Shown here one piece after another: positions 1 to 8,293 of a stretch of DNA of 60,320 nt. A program made the translations under genes and the position numbers. Origin of the DNA: an uncultured Eubacterium sp. Its GTDB lineage: Bacteria > Bacillota > Clostridia > Peptostreptococcales > Anaerovoracaceae. The stretch spans positions 1-60,320 of the forward strand of contig CALBGO010000026.1 of the NCBI GenBank assembly GCA_937894585.1, written 5' to 3'. Position 1 is the first letter of the stretch, and each line of letters begins with the position of its first letter. Under the pieces are notes generated by a model. It was not told where the DNA came from. It worked only from the letters and a program-made list of their open reading frames with translations, and did no database searches.

Positions 1-1527
1 CTTCATTGTCGGGAACAGGATAATATCCCTGATGGACGGAGCGTCTGTAATCAGCATGATAACTCTGTCGATGCCGATACCAAGACCTCCTGTCGGAGGC
101 AGGCCCACTTCCAGAGCATTGACAAAGTCCATATCCATCGGATGCGCTTCATCATCGGCGCCGGAATCCAGCTGAGCCTGCTGAACCGTAAATCTCTCGA
201 ACTGGTCGATCGGGTCATTAAGTTCAGAGAACGCATTGCAGACTTCCCATCCGTTGATGTAGCCTTCGAATCTTCTTGTAATTCTCGGGTCTTGCGGATC
301 TCTCTTGGACAGCGGGGAAATTTCAACAGGATGGCCTGTTACAAATACCGGTCCGTCCAGATAACCCGGCACATCTTCACAATATTCTTCGAACATTTCT
401 GCGATAATCTTGCCGCGAGTCCAATCCTTCAGCTCTTCCGACTCCATACCGTAACCGGCCGCTGCCTTTCTTGCTTCTTCATCAGAATCAATAGTATGAA
501 AATCAATTCCGGTGATTTCCTTTACCGCATCGGTCATATCCAGTCTTCTCCAAGGCGGCGTTACATCAAACTCCTTACCCTGATAAGAAATAATCGGAGT
601 TCCGTTTACCGCCATGGCAGCCTTATAAACAACCTGTTCTGTTACATCCATGACACTTTCCATATTGCCGTAAGCCATATAGCATTCCATAGATGTAAAC
701 TCAGGGTTGTGGTTTCTGTCCATACCTTCGTTTCTGAACATTTTTCCCATTTCGTAAACTCTGTCCAGACCGCCCACAATCAGACGCTTCAGATAAAGCT
801 CGTTGGAAATACGCAGTTTCATATCGATATCAAGGGTATTGTGGTGGGTGTTAAACGGTCTTGCGTTGGCGCCCCCTGCAATAGTTGTCAGAATCGGTGT
901 ATCTACTTCCAAAAATCCGTAATCTTCTTCCAAAACTCTCTTGATTTCGTGAATAATCTTTGCTCTCTTATAGAAAGTCTCTCTCACATCAGGATTTACA
1001 ATCAAATCCATATATCTCTGTCTGTAACGGATATCCGTATCCTTAAGACCGTGCCACTTGTTCGGCAGTACCTGCAGAGACTTTGACAGCAGCGCCAGAT
1101 TCCGAACCTGAATGGAGATTTCTCCGGCTTTGGTTCTAAAGATCGTACCTTCCACACCGATAATATCTCCGATATCGTAAGTCTTAAACCAGTCATACTC
1201 TTCTGCACCGATATCATCTTTTTTCACAACGCACTGGATTCTGCCCTGTTTATCCTGAATATCCACAAAGGCCATCTTGCCCATTCTTCTGAATGCCATA
1301 ATTCTGCCGGCGCAGGAAACCTCCTGATCCTCCATCGCATCGAAATTATCTTTGATATCCATGCTGTGTGCAGTGACATTCCATGTTTCGTGTCTGTACG
1401 GGTCCCTTCCCGCTTCCTGCAGCTTCTTCAGCTTTTCTCTTCTGATCTGCCGCTGCTCATTGATATTTTCTTCTGTAAGTTCTTCCGCTTCCGGATTTGT
1501 CTTTACACGATTATCCTGTGTACTCAT
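1..1527 (-). CDS. lysS: Lysyl-tRNA synthetase, class II (C-terminus cut by window edge)
   Basis: Charges tRNA-Lys with lysine in the cytoplasm. 509 codons are readable from ATG at 1527; the frame runs off the left edge right after LFPTMK, so only a few C-terminal residues are missing. The N-terminal OB-fold anticodon-binding domain covers about residues 65-170. Class II motif 2 is seen as FRNEGMDRNHNPEFT and motif 3 as GGLGIGIDR, about residues 480-488. A good AAAGGTGG ribosome site precedes the start. It lies 18 nt downstream of greA on the same strand, the common greA-lysS pairing of Firmicutes, so the two are probably co-transcribed. No T-box leader is visible. Identity is certain. Confidence 0.97.
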   Translation of the reverse strand, partial: MSTQDNRVKTNPEAEELTEENINEQRQIRREKLKKLQEAGRDPYRHETWNVTAHSMDIKDNFDAMEDQEVSCAGRIMAFRRMGKMAFVDIQDKQGRIQCVVKKDDIGAEEYDWFKTYDIGDIIGVEGTIFRTKAGEISIQVRNLALLSKSLQVLPNKWHGLKDTDIRYRQRYMDLIVNPDVRETFYKRAKIIHEIKRVLEEDYGFLEVDTPILTTIAGGANARPFNTHHNTLDIDMKLRISNELYLKRLIVGGLDRVYEMGKMFRNEGMDRNHNPEFTSMECYMAYGNMESVMDVTEQVVYKAAMAVNGTPIISYQGKEFDVTPPWRRLDMTDAVKEITGIDFHTIDSDEEARKAAAGYGMESEELKDWTRGKIIAEMFEEYCEDVPGYLDGPVFVTGHPVEISPLSKRDPQDPRITRRFEGYINGWEVCNAFSELNDPIDQFERFTVQQAQLDSGADDEAHPMDMDFVNALEVGLPPTGGLGIGIDRVIMLITDAPSIRDIILFPTMK

Positions 1528-1545
1528 AAATTTACCACCTTTATT

Positions 1546-2025
1546 TTATCTGGAAATTTCTTCAATTCTGTAGTGTAAAATTCCGTCAGGAACGATAATC
1601 TCAGCAACCTCGCCAATGCGTTTGCCGAGCAGTCCTTTACCAACCAGAGATTCATTGGAAATTTTCGCAGGTTCCGCAAACGGATCTGCTTCTGTAGAAC
1701 CTACAATTACAAATTCCTGTTCCTCTGCCGAGTCCATATCTTTAATTCTTACTTTCAGACCTACATTCACCTGGTCGCCCGAGACTTCATCTTCGTTGAT
1801 GATTTTCGCATTTCTCAGCATATTCTCCAGCTTGTGAATCCGTTCTTCCAGTTCAGCCTGTTCGTTTTTAGCCGCATCATATTCGGCATTTTCGGAAAGG
1901 TCTCCGTAAGAAATCGCTTCTTTCAGTCTTTCGGAAACTTCCTTTCTTCTCACGGAAACCAGCTGATCTCTTTCCGCCTCTAATTTATCATAACCCTCTT
2001 GGGTTAAAAGTATTTCTTCTGACAT
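1546..2025 (-). CDS. greA: Transcription elongation factor GreA
   Basis: Rescues backtracked RNA polymerase by stimulating cleavage of the nascent transcript. 159 residues, normal for the family. The N-terminal half is the antiparallel coiled coil; the acidic tip is in GDLSENAEYDAAK, with D42 and E45 corresponding to the catalytic-loop acids of E. coli GreA. The C-terminal half is the FKBP-like domain (VGKGLLGKRIGEVAEI). It is preceded by a GAGGAG ribosome site and is first in an apparent two-gene unit with lysS. Confidence 0.97.
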   Translation of the reverse strand: MSEEILLTQEGYDKLEAERDQLVSVRRKEVSERLKEAISYGDLSENAEYDAAKNEQAELEERIHKLENMLRNAKIINEDEVSGDQVNVGLKVRIKDMDSAEEQEFVIVGSTEADPFAEPAKISNESLVGKGLLGKRIGEVAEIIVPDGILHYRIEEISR

Positions 2026-2165
2026 ATTCTAAATCTCCTCTCTTAAGGTAATGCCATATTCGGTGTATTATACCCTAAAACACGGTATTTGTCAATGATT
2101 ATGCGCTTTCCGAAACGTTTCCGAAGGGGCTCTGCGAATCTCGCCAACCCCGGTCCGTCTGCAGA

Positions 2166-2190
2166 AGACTGCGGCATAATGCCGCAGTCT
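2166..2190 (-). terminator. Intrinsic terminator of the acyl-CoA synthetase gene
   Basis: A perfect 10-bp stem (AGACTGCGGC / GCCGCAGTCT) with a 5-nt loop lies 55 nt beyond the stop of the tandem AMP-ligase gene, with a short T-rich tail on the minus strand. It separates that gene from greA. Confidence 0.75.
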
Positions 2191-2244
2191 TTAGCTTCGA
2201 ACCGTTCTTACGCTTTCCTTCCGCGCCTGTCTATTCCGCTTCGG

Positions 2245-5200
2245 TTAGCTTTCTTTATTGGAAGGAACAAATCTCTTGATCTTCTTTCCCGTTGTCTTTT
2301 CAAAATCCTCTCTGCGAATGTTAATCTTTTTGATTTTCTTATAGAACGGAAGCTCTTCATTGATTTTATCCACTTCATCCCAGATTAGCTTCCGCACTTC
2401 TTCTTCAGTACACTCTTCGCTCAGAGCTTCTATCACTTCCTCTGCATCGAGAGTCACTGTCGCCACAATAGATGTATCGTTGGAACCGTCATCTCCTTCA
2501 TCGCCCCAAACCATACTTTCTGCAATATAAGGGACTTTGCTCAGATGATACTCAAGTTCTTCCGGATATACATTTTTGCCGTTTTTCGTAATGATTACAT
2601 TCTTTTTTCTGCCTGTAATGTATATGAAGTTTTCGCTGTCGATATAACCAAGATCTCCTGTGTGGAACCAGCCGTTTTCCATAACTTCGGAAGTCGCTTC
2701 CGGATTCTTGTAGTATCCCAGCATCACATTGGCGCCTCTGTAACAGATTTCCCCAATTCCTTCTTCATCTTTATCTGCGATTTTCACTTCCATACCAGGC
2801 AAAAGATGACCTGCGGAAGCATTTCTCATATCTTTTTCCACATCCGGATTCAAAGATATCATCGGAGAGCATTCTGTCAATCCGCAGCCCTGCACAGCTA
2901 CAATGCCGATATCATTAAAGAACTGCAGGATTTCCGGGTTGATAGCTGCACCGCCGGAAATAATAACTCTCATACGACCGCCGAAAACTTCCAGAATTTC
3001 CTTGGTAAACGGTCTGCTGATATCCACTCCCATTTTTTTCGTTTTCCTATTCATAGAGAGCAGTCTTTTCAGCGTTTTTTCTTTACCCTTCGCTCTGACA
3101 TTTTTCCAGATTTTCTTGTACAGGGTTTCAATCAGAACCGGCACGCCCAGAATCATAGTCGGCTTTACTTCTTCCATATTCTTTGTAATATATTTCAGAC
3201 CCTGACAGAACGCAATGGAAGCGCCTTTGTAAAGCGGCATCAGGAATGCGCAGGTACACTCGTAAGTGTGATGCACCGGAAGAACACTGAAGAAAATATC
3301 GTCAGTATGAACTTTCAGAACTGTCGGCGCGCTCATCAGGTCATATGCCAGATTGTAATGGGACAGCATTACGCCTTTGGCAATTCCTGTCGTTCCGGAT
3401 GTGTAGAGAATGATGCTCATTTCATCTCCTCTGATTTCTGCATCGAGAAACTGTCTGTCCCCGCAGGCCACCATATCTTTACCCTCTGCAATCAGCTGTT
3501 TCCACGAAAGAACTTCTTCTGTATGCTCTTCCGCATCAAAGTTTACCAGAACATCAAGCTTGGCATTTCCCTCTGCTTTCATCTCTCTGAACATCTTCTC
3601 GAACTTCTTATCGAACATCACAGCAGAAACTTCCGCATCGATGATCAACTGCTCCAGATCTCTTGCAGCAAGCTCTTTATCCAGCGGCACGACAATGCCG
3701 GTCCCGTTGAGCACTGCCAGATAAGAAGACTCCCACTGATATCGTGTTTCACCGATGATACCGACCCGCCTTCCCTTCAGGCCTCTGTTGATCAGAGCCG
3801 TACCAAGACCATTGACATCAGCCAGCGCCTCTTTATAGGTAATGGTTGTATATGGCTCGTCTTTCTTGAATTTCTGTCTGAAAGCCACGTTATCCGCATA
3901 CAGCTCCGCACTGGACTCAAACATCTGCTTGATATCCGTGATCGGCCGGCTTTCTCTGTATTTCACATACGGGTCTGTGCTTTCATTGAGCTCCTTTACA
4001 AAAGCTTTTGCCCGCTTCATTTCCGCTTCTTTTGTCTGATTATATCCCTGCATTACACTCTCTTCTCCCTCTGTTTCTGTCACATTACCATACCGTTTAA
4101 TCTTTCCGGTGGTCGTCTTATGAAACTCCGTTTCCCTGATGTTGATTCTCTTTATGGATTTATAAGGCGGCATTTTTTTATTGATGCTGTCTACCAGCGC
4201 TTTGTAGAAATGATAAATGTCGCTTCCGCTCATTTCCCCGTGTCTTTCCTTCAGAAGAGGATAATTCGGGAAGATATCAGCAGTCACCATAACATTGCCT
4301 ACTTTGCCGTCCTCTTTGCCGTAAACCAGCGCTTCCTGGATCAAGTCATCCTCCATAAGCACCGCTTCCACTTCTTCAGGGAAAATATTCTTTCCGCCTT
4401 TGGTTACAATGACCGTTTTCTTGCGGCCCGTCAAATACAGAAATCCCTCTTCATCAAGATACCCCAGATCACCTGTGTAGAGCCATCCGTCTTTCAGCAC
4501 TTCTTCTGTAGCCTCCGGATTGTCATAATAACCCAGCATTACGGAATCGCTCTTGCAGACCACTTCGCCCACACCGTCTTCATCCGGATTCAGAATCTTT
4601 ACCTGTGTACCCGGCATCGGTTTTCCTACGGATGCGGCTTTGCTGTATCTGTCCTGATTTACTGCGATAATCGGCGCGTGTTCGCTCATACCGTAACCCT
4701 GAATCATCGGAATTCCCATAGCTTCAAAGTCTTCGATTACCTTTGGATCAATGGCGGCGCCGCCTGCTATCATCAGCTTCATTTCGTTTCCGAAATTCTG
4801 ATGAATCGCCTTAAACAGCTTCTTCATCAGCTTCTGATTGTTGTACAGCTTCATTTTACGGGACAGATCGATGGCGTTTCTCAGCTTTTCCGCCTCGCCT
4901 CTGCCCGCAGCCTGTTTCCACATACCTTTATACATCTTTTCAAAGACCAGAGGTACGCCCAAAATGACATTGGGCTTTACCTCAGTCATGTTCTTCTGAA
5001 TGTATTTGATACCTTCACAGATTGCCAGAGTCGCCCCCTGAAACAGACAGGTGCAGATATCGCAGGTAAACTCGTAGGCATGGTGGATCGGCAGGATTGA
5101 CAGACCGATATAGCCCGGCACACTGACCAGTTTAGACATGTTCATTACATTAGAAACGATGTTCTTATGAGAAAGCATTACGCCCTTTGCCATACCGGTG

Positions 5201-5793
5201 GTTCCGGAAGTGAACATCAGTGTGGACATTGCATCCGGATTGATTTCCGTATCCACATAATCGCGGATTCCCTCTCTCAGAAGGTGCTCTCCTTCTTCGA
5301 TGAGTTTATCCAGTGAATAAACTGTTTCTGTATGTGTATCCTCTCCCATGGAAATCAGATATTCCACGCTGCCGGAAGCTTCCAAAATCGACTTCAGCGC
5401 CTTTTCGCTGCGTTTAGTATAAACCAGGGCGCTTGCTCCAGAGCGGATCAGCAGATTTTTCATTTCATCGACAGGAAGGTTCTTATCCAAAGGCACGATT
5501 ACACCCACGCCGCAGGCTACGGCAAAATAGGTGAGAATCCACTGCCAGCAGCTTTCGCCGACTATTGCCACCTTTTTGCCTGCAAGACCCATATCCAGAA
5601 GCCTGGTTCCCAGTGCATCCATCTTATCCTTAAATTCTTTATAAGATACCGGCATGAAAGTTCCGCCCGGTCTGTCCTTCTGCAGAAACGCCGCAGTATC
5701 TTTATACAAATCCGCGCTGCTTGAAATCATATCCTTTAAGTCCGAAACCCTGCGGACAGGATAGTATACATTACTGTACTTTTTATTGTTCAT
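2245..5793 (-). CDS. Tandem-duplicated AMP-forming acyl-CoA synthetase (two fused FadD-like modules)
   Basis: Predicted to activate long-chain fatty acids to acyl-CoA through an acyl-adenylate. The protein has 1182 residues, about twice the usual FadD length, because two complete AMP-binding modules are fused in frame. The first has its P-loop at residues 191-204 (TLMFTSGTTGMAKG) and the second near residue 795 (YTSGTTGIAKG). Each has its own C-terminal subdomain with GWLYTGDLGYLD or GWFHTGDLGYID and KTTTGKIKR or KTTGKKIKR, so both catalytic lysines appear present. A hydrophilic linker near residues 575-610 joins them. The gene is monocistronic, with its own promoter and terminator. Substrate length cannot be read from sequence. 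Confidence 0.9.
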   Translation of the reverse strand: MNNKKYSNVYYPVRRVSDLKDMISSSADLYKDTAAFLQKDRPGGTFMPVSYKEFKDKMDALGTRLLDMGLAGKKVAIVGESCWQWILTYFAVACGVGVIVPLDKNLPVDEMKNLLIRSGASALVYTKRSEKALKSILEASGSVEYLISMGEDTHTETVYSLDKLIEEGEHLLREGIRDYVDTEINPDAMSTLMFTSGTTGMAKGVMLSHKNIVSNVMNMSKLVSVPGYIGLSILPIHHAYEFTCDICTCLFQGATLAICEGIKYIQKNMTEVKPNVILGVPLVFEKMYKGMWKQAAGRGEAEKLRNAIDLSRKMKLYNNQKLMKKLFKAIHQNFGNEMKLMIAGGAAIDPKVIEDFEAMGIPMIQGYGMSEHAPIIAVNQDRYSKAASVGKPMPGTQVKILNPDEDGVGEVVCKSDSVMLGYYDNPEATEEVLKDGWLYTGDLGYLDEEGFLYLTGRKKTVIVTKGGKNIFPEEVEAVLMEDDLIQEALVYGKEDGKVGNVMVTADIFPNYPLLKERHGEMSGSDIYHFYKALVDSINKKMPPYKSIKRINIRETEFHKTTTGKIKRYGNVTETEGEESVMQGYNQTKEAEMKRAKAFVKELNESTDPYVKYRESRPITDIKQMFESSAELYADNVAFRQKFKKDEPYTTITYKEALADVNGLGTALINRGLKGRRVGIIGETRYQWESSYLAVLNGTGIVVPLDKELAARDLEQLIIDAEVSAVMFDKKFEKMFREMKAEGNAKLDVLVNFDAEEHTEEVLSWKQLIAEGKDMVACGDRQFLDAEIRGDEMSIILYTSGTTGIAKGVMLSHYNLAYDLMSAPTVLKVHTDDIFFSVLPVHHTYECTCAFLMPLYKGASIAFCQGLKYITKNMEEVKPTMILGVPVLIETLYKKIWKNVRAKGKEKTLKRLLSMNRKTKKMGVDISRPFTKEILEVFGGRMRVIISGGAAINPEILQFFNDIGIVAVQGCGLTECSPMISLNPDVEKDMRNASAGHLLPGMEVKIADKDEEGIGEICYRGANVMLGYYKNPEATSEVMENGWFHTGDLGYIDSENFIYITGRKKNVIITKNGKNVYPEELEYHLSKVPYIAESMVWGDEGDDGSNDTSIVATVTLDAEEVIEALSEECTEEEVRKLIWDEVDKINEELPFYKKIKKINIRREDFEKTTGKKIKRFVPSNKES

Positions 5794-5882
5794 TTCACTT
5801 AACTTCCTTTTCTCTAATTTATTCCCTTCAAATACAAAAGTTCCGCAGAATTCTCAAGCGGAAATCTTAGCTTTAATATGAT

Positions 5883-5911
5883 ATTTTAACATTTTTCAGG
5901 GGTTTTATCAA
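5883..5911 (-). promoter_or_regulatory. Sigma-70-type promoter of the acyl-CoA synthetase gene
   Basis: On the minus strand the -35 box is TTGATA (5906-5911) and the -10 box TAAAAT (5883-5888), separated by exactly 17 bp, with a TG just upstream of the -10. It sits 90 nt before the ATG. Confidence 0.7.
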
Positions 5912-6070
5912 TAGGCAGAGGGCAGAGAAAGGAAAATAATTAAAAAATTTTAAGGAAACGTATCGAGACTGCCTCGAATATGATCAAAATTTGGCCTATC
6001 AATGACCACCCCTCTAATTTACAGCGTTCAATAAACATCAAGAACAGGTTTTATTATACAATACAGCAAA

Positions 6071-6098
6071 GGAACAACCGGTTCAAAACGGCTGTTCC
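6071..6098 (-). terminator. Terminator-like hairpin after deoD
   Basis: Arms GGAACAACCG and CGGCTGTTCC (one mismatch) with an 8-nt loop lie about 85 nt past the deoD stop. T-rich sequence follows on both strands, better on the plus strand, so it may act in both directions. Confidence 0.55.
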
Positions 6099-6182
6099 CT
6101 TTTCTTTACAAGTTTCATAAACACTGCTGCTGTACCATCGATACAGAGTCTTATATCCAACAAAAGCTCTGTACAGCATCGT

Positions 6183-6896
6183 TTATTTAATTGCAGTCTC
6201 CAGTGCAATTTCCATCATCGTTGTAAAGGAATTCTGCCGTTCCTCAGCGCTGCAGGCTTCGCCTGTAATCATATGGTCGGAAACGGTGCAGATACACAGC
6301 GCATTTTTGCCGGCTCTTGCAGCCTGCAGATAAAGTGCCGCAGCTTCCATTTCTACGCCGAGTACGCCCATATCTCTCCACTTGTCGTAGTCTCTGGTGC
6401 TGTCATAGAACACATCGGAAGAGAAAATCGTTCCGATATGCGGTTTCACACCCAGCTCTTCTGCCGCAGCTTCCGCTTTTTTCAGAAGCTCATACGAACA
6501 TACCGGCGGAATTACTGCGCTGATCTCATACTGCGCCGCCCAGTTGGAATTTGTCATACAGGCCATACCCATAACGATATCCTTCACTTTCACTTCAGGA
6601 CGCAGACCGCCTGCCGTGCCGACTCTTATGATATTCTTTACATCATAAAAATGAAACAGCTCATAAGAATAAATGCCGATTGCAGGCATACCCATACCGG
6701 AAGCCATGACAGAAACCTTCTTTCCTTTATAAGTTCCGGTGTATCCCTGCACCCCTCTGACATTATTGACTAAAACCGCATCCTCAAGGAAATTCTCCGC
6801 AATAAACTTCGAGCGGAGCGGATCTCCGGGCATCAGGACTGTCTCTGCAAAATCGCCCAGTTTCGCTGAAATATGCGGGGTTGGTATATTAGACAT
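6183..6896 (-). CDS. deoD: Purine-nucleoside phosphorylase, DeoD type
   Basis: Phosphorolyses purine (deoxy)nucleosides to base plus (deoxy)ribose-1-phosphate in salvage; the family is hexameric and cytoplasmic. Family hallmarks are GDPLRSKFIAE (phosphate site), ASGMGMPAIGIYSYEL, VEMEAAALY (base and ribose contacts) and CTVSDHMITGE (catalytic Asp). I place the start at ATG 6896 (MSNIPTPHISAKLGDF, 237 residues) rather than the in-frame ATG 21 bases upstream. An AAGGAG site lies 9 nt before 6896 and overlaps the upstream codons, and the product then matches the 239-residue E. coli enzyme. It appears monocistronic. Confidence 0.95.
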   Translation of the reverse strand: MSNIPTPHISAKLGDFAETVLMPGDPLRSKFIAENFLEDAVLVNNVRGVQGYTGTYKGKKVSVMASGMGMPAIGIYSYELFHFYDVKNIIRVGTAGGLRPEVKVKDIVMGMACMTNSNWAAQYEISAVIPPVCSYELLKKAEAAAEELGVKPHIGTIFSSDVFYDSTRDYDKWRDMGVLGVEMEAAALYLQAARAGKNALCICTVSDHMITGEACSAEERQNSFTTMMEIALETAIK

Positions 6897-6978
6897 CAAA
6901 TTCATCTCCTTTTTCATAAATTTATAATCAATATGCCTATATTTTACTGGAAATCTCCCATAAGGTCAAACTGAACTT

Positions 6979-7089
6979 AAAAAAGGCTATCGAAAAAATT
7001 CCAGAAACTCCTTTCGAAAAAAGCTTCCCAAAAAACCTTTTGAAAACCCTTTCCAAAACTTCTGAAAGACTTTCCGAAATACCTCAAAA
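6979..7089. repeat. Ten roughly helically phased A-tracts upstream of ansA
   Basis: The plus strand carries ten A-runs of 3-6 bases. Their centres fall near 6981, 6995, 7006, 7019, 7032, 7044, 7056, 7066, 7078 and 7087, an average step just under 12 bp. Phased A-tracts of this kind are known to bend DNA. No open frame or terminator explains the segment. Confidence 0.5.
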
Positions 7090-7130
7090 CTGTCTCCGCA
7101 TATCTTTAAGCCTGTCTCTGTAAAAGCATC

Positions 7131-7159
7131 TGTACACCTTCCGGCAGATATGTTAAGAT
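7131..7159 (+). promoter_or_regulatory. Extended -10 promoter of ansA
   Basis: TGTACA (7131-7136), 17 bp, then TGT-TAAGAT (-10 at 7154-7159 preceded by the extended-10 TG at 7151). It lies 30 nt before the ansA start and directly downstream of the phased A-tracts. Confidence 0.5.
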
Positions 7160-7188
7160 AAAATGAAACAGCTACAGAGGAGGTCCCC

Positions 7189-8202
7189 ATGAAGAAAAAA
7201 ATCTGCATTTTATATACAGGCGGCACCATCGGTATGGTGCCTACGGAAAAAGGCTTTGCACCAAGAAAAGGATATTTCAGAGAAGCTATATCGTCTATTG
7301 ACGATTTACAAAATTCCGATATGCCGGACTGGGATATGATTGAATTTGAACCGCTTCTGGACTCTTCCAATATTGCTTTGGAGCAGTGGAACCAGATCGG
7401 GCGCTCCATTGCCGACAACTACGAAAAATACGACGGATTTGTTGTGCTTCACGGCACCGATACCATGGCATATACCGCCTCGGCACTTTCCTTCATGTTG
7501 GAAGGTCTGGCAAAACCGGTGGTAATTACCGGTTCTCAAATTCCCCTCTGTGAGCTTCGAAGCGACGCCCGGGACAATCTAATTACTTCCATACTCATTG
7601 CCGGGCAGGGCATCGTCAGGGAAGTCTGTCTCTATTTCGGAGGAAAGCTCCTGCGGGGAAACCGTTCGACCAAAGCCTCCTCCGACGGCCTCATTGCATT
7701 CGAATCGCCTAATTACCATCCCCTTGCGGAAGCGGGGATCGACATCAGCTACAATCTGCCTGCGCTGCTCACACCCGCCGCAGACACGCCCTTTCATCTG
7801 ACTGAATTCAGACAGACATCCATCGGTGTGCTAAAGGTTTTTCCTGGCATCCAGTTCAGCCTCTTTGAACCTATTATGACAGAAAGCCTGAAAGGCATTG
7901 TTTTGGAAACCTTCGGCGCCGGCAATATTCCAAGCTACAGCCACGCTCTGCTGCCGATTATCCGTAAGGCCTTCGATCATGGCACCATCGTCACTGTCTG
8001 CTCCCAGTGTCAGCAAGGCACTGTCAGACTGGGTACTTATGAAACCAGCTCCGCTCTCACAGAAGCCGGTGCGGTCAGCGGATACAATATGACGACAGAA
8101 GCTGCTGTTGCCAAGCTTTACTATCTGTTCAGCCTGAATCTTACCAAGGAGGAAATCAAAATAAAAATGGAAGAAAACCTCCGCGGCGAACTGACAAAAT
8201 AA
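7189..8202 (+). CDS. ansA: L-asparaginase, type I (AnsA-like)
   Basis: Hydrolyses L-asparagine to aspartate and ammonia. 337 residues without signal peptide, so cytoplasmic type I. The two catalytic-threonine motifs are visible: YTGGTIGM at residues 9-16 (first Thr at 10) and HGTDTMAYTAS near residue 88 with the Thr-Asp pair. Family segments LRSDARDNL and ETFGAGNIPS follow. The start has an excellent GAGGAGG site 8 nt upstream. It stands alone and converges on the MATE gene, sharing a bidirectional terminator. Confidence 0.94.
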   Translation: MKKKICILYTGGTIGMVPTEKGFAPRKGYFREAISSIDDLQNSDMPDWDMIEFEPLLDSSNIALEQWNQIGRSIADNYEKYDGFVVLHGTDTMAYTASALSFMLEGLAKPVVITGSQIPLCELRSDARDNLITSILIAGQGIVREVCLYFGGKLLRGNRSTKASSDGLIAFESPNYHPLAEAGIDISYNLPALLTPAADTPFHLTEFRQTSIGVLKVFPGIQFSLFEPIMTESLKGIVLETFGAGNIPSYSHALLPIIRKAFDHGTIVTVCSQCQQGTVRLGTYETSSALTEAGAVSGYNMTTEAAVAKLYYLFSLNLTKEEIKIKMEENLRGELTK

Positions 8203-8219
8203 AATACGCCATAAAACCG

Positions 8220-8256
8220 ACAGCGTCACCGGGACAATCCCGATGACGCTGTTTTC
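8220..8256. terminator. Bidirectional terminator between ansA and the MATE gene
   Basis: Fifteen-base arms ACAGCGTCACCGGGA and TCCCGATGACGCTGT (one mismatch) around a 3-nt loop, followed by TTTTCCGTTTGCTTTT on the plus strand and CGGTTTTA on the minus strand. Confidence 0.85.
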
Positions 8257-8293
8257 CGTTTGCTTTTCCGTTTATACATCCTGCGCGTATAAC

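Larger units (their letters stand above)
5794..6182. other. Intergenic region: promoter, small hairpins, no intact gene
   Basis: This 389-bp gap holds the minus-strand promoter of the acyl-CoA synthetase gene (5883-5911), a small hairpin at 5963-5977 (TCGAG/CTCGA arms) and the terminator-like hairpin at 6071-6098. In between I see no open frame longer than about 20 codons. A plus-strand frame near 5990-6100 is interrupted by two stops; it could be decayed coding DNA but I cannot identify it. Confidence 0.6.

Noticed and set aside
1528..1545. T-box leader before lysS
   Set aside because: Only 18 nt separate greA and lysS; there is no room for a leader.
2545..5100. Long plus-strand open frame of 851 codons
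   Set aside because: It is exactly antisense to the tandem acyl-CoA synthetase, has His/Phe-rich composition without family motifs, and lacks a ribosome site. It is a shadow of the real gene.
5990..6100. Transposase remnant on the plus strand
   Set aside because: A frame with two stops reads vaguely protein-like, but no transposase motif can be recognised.
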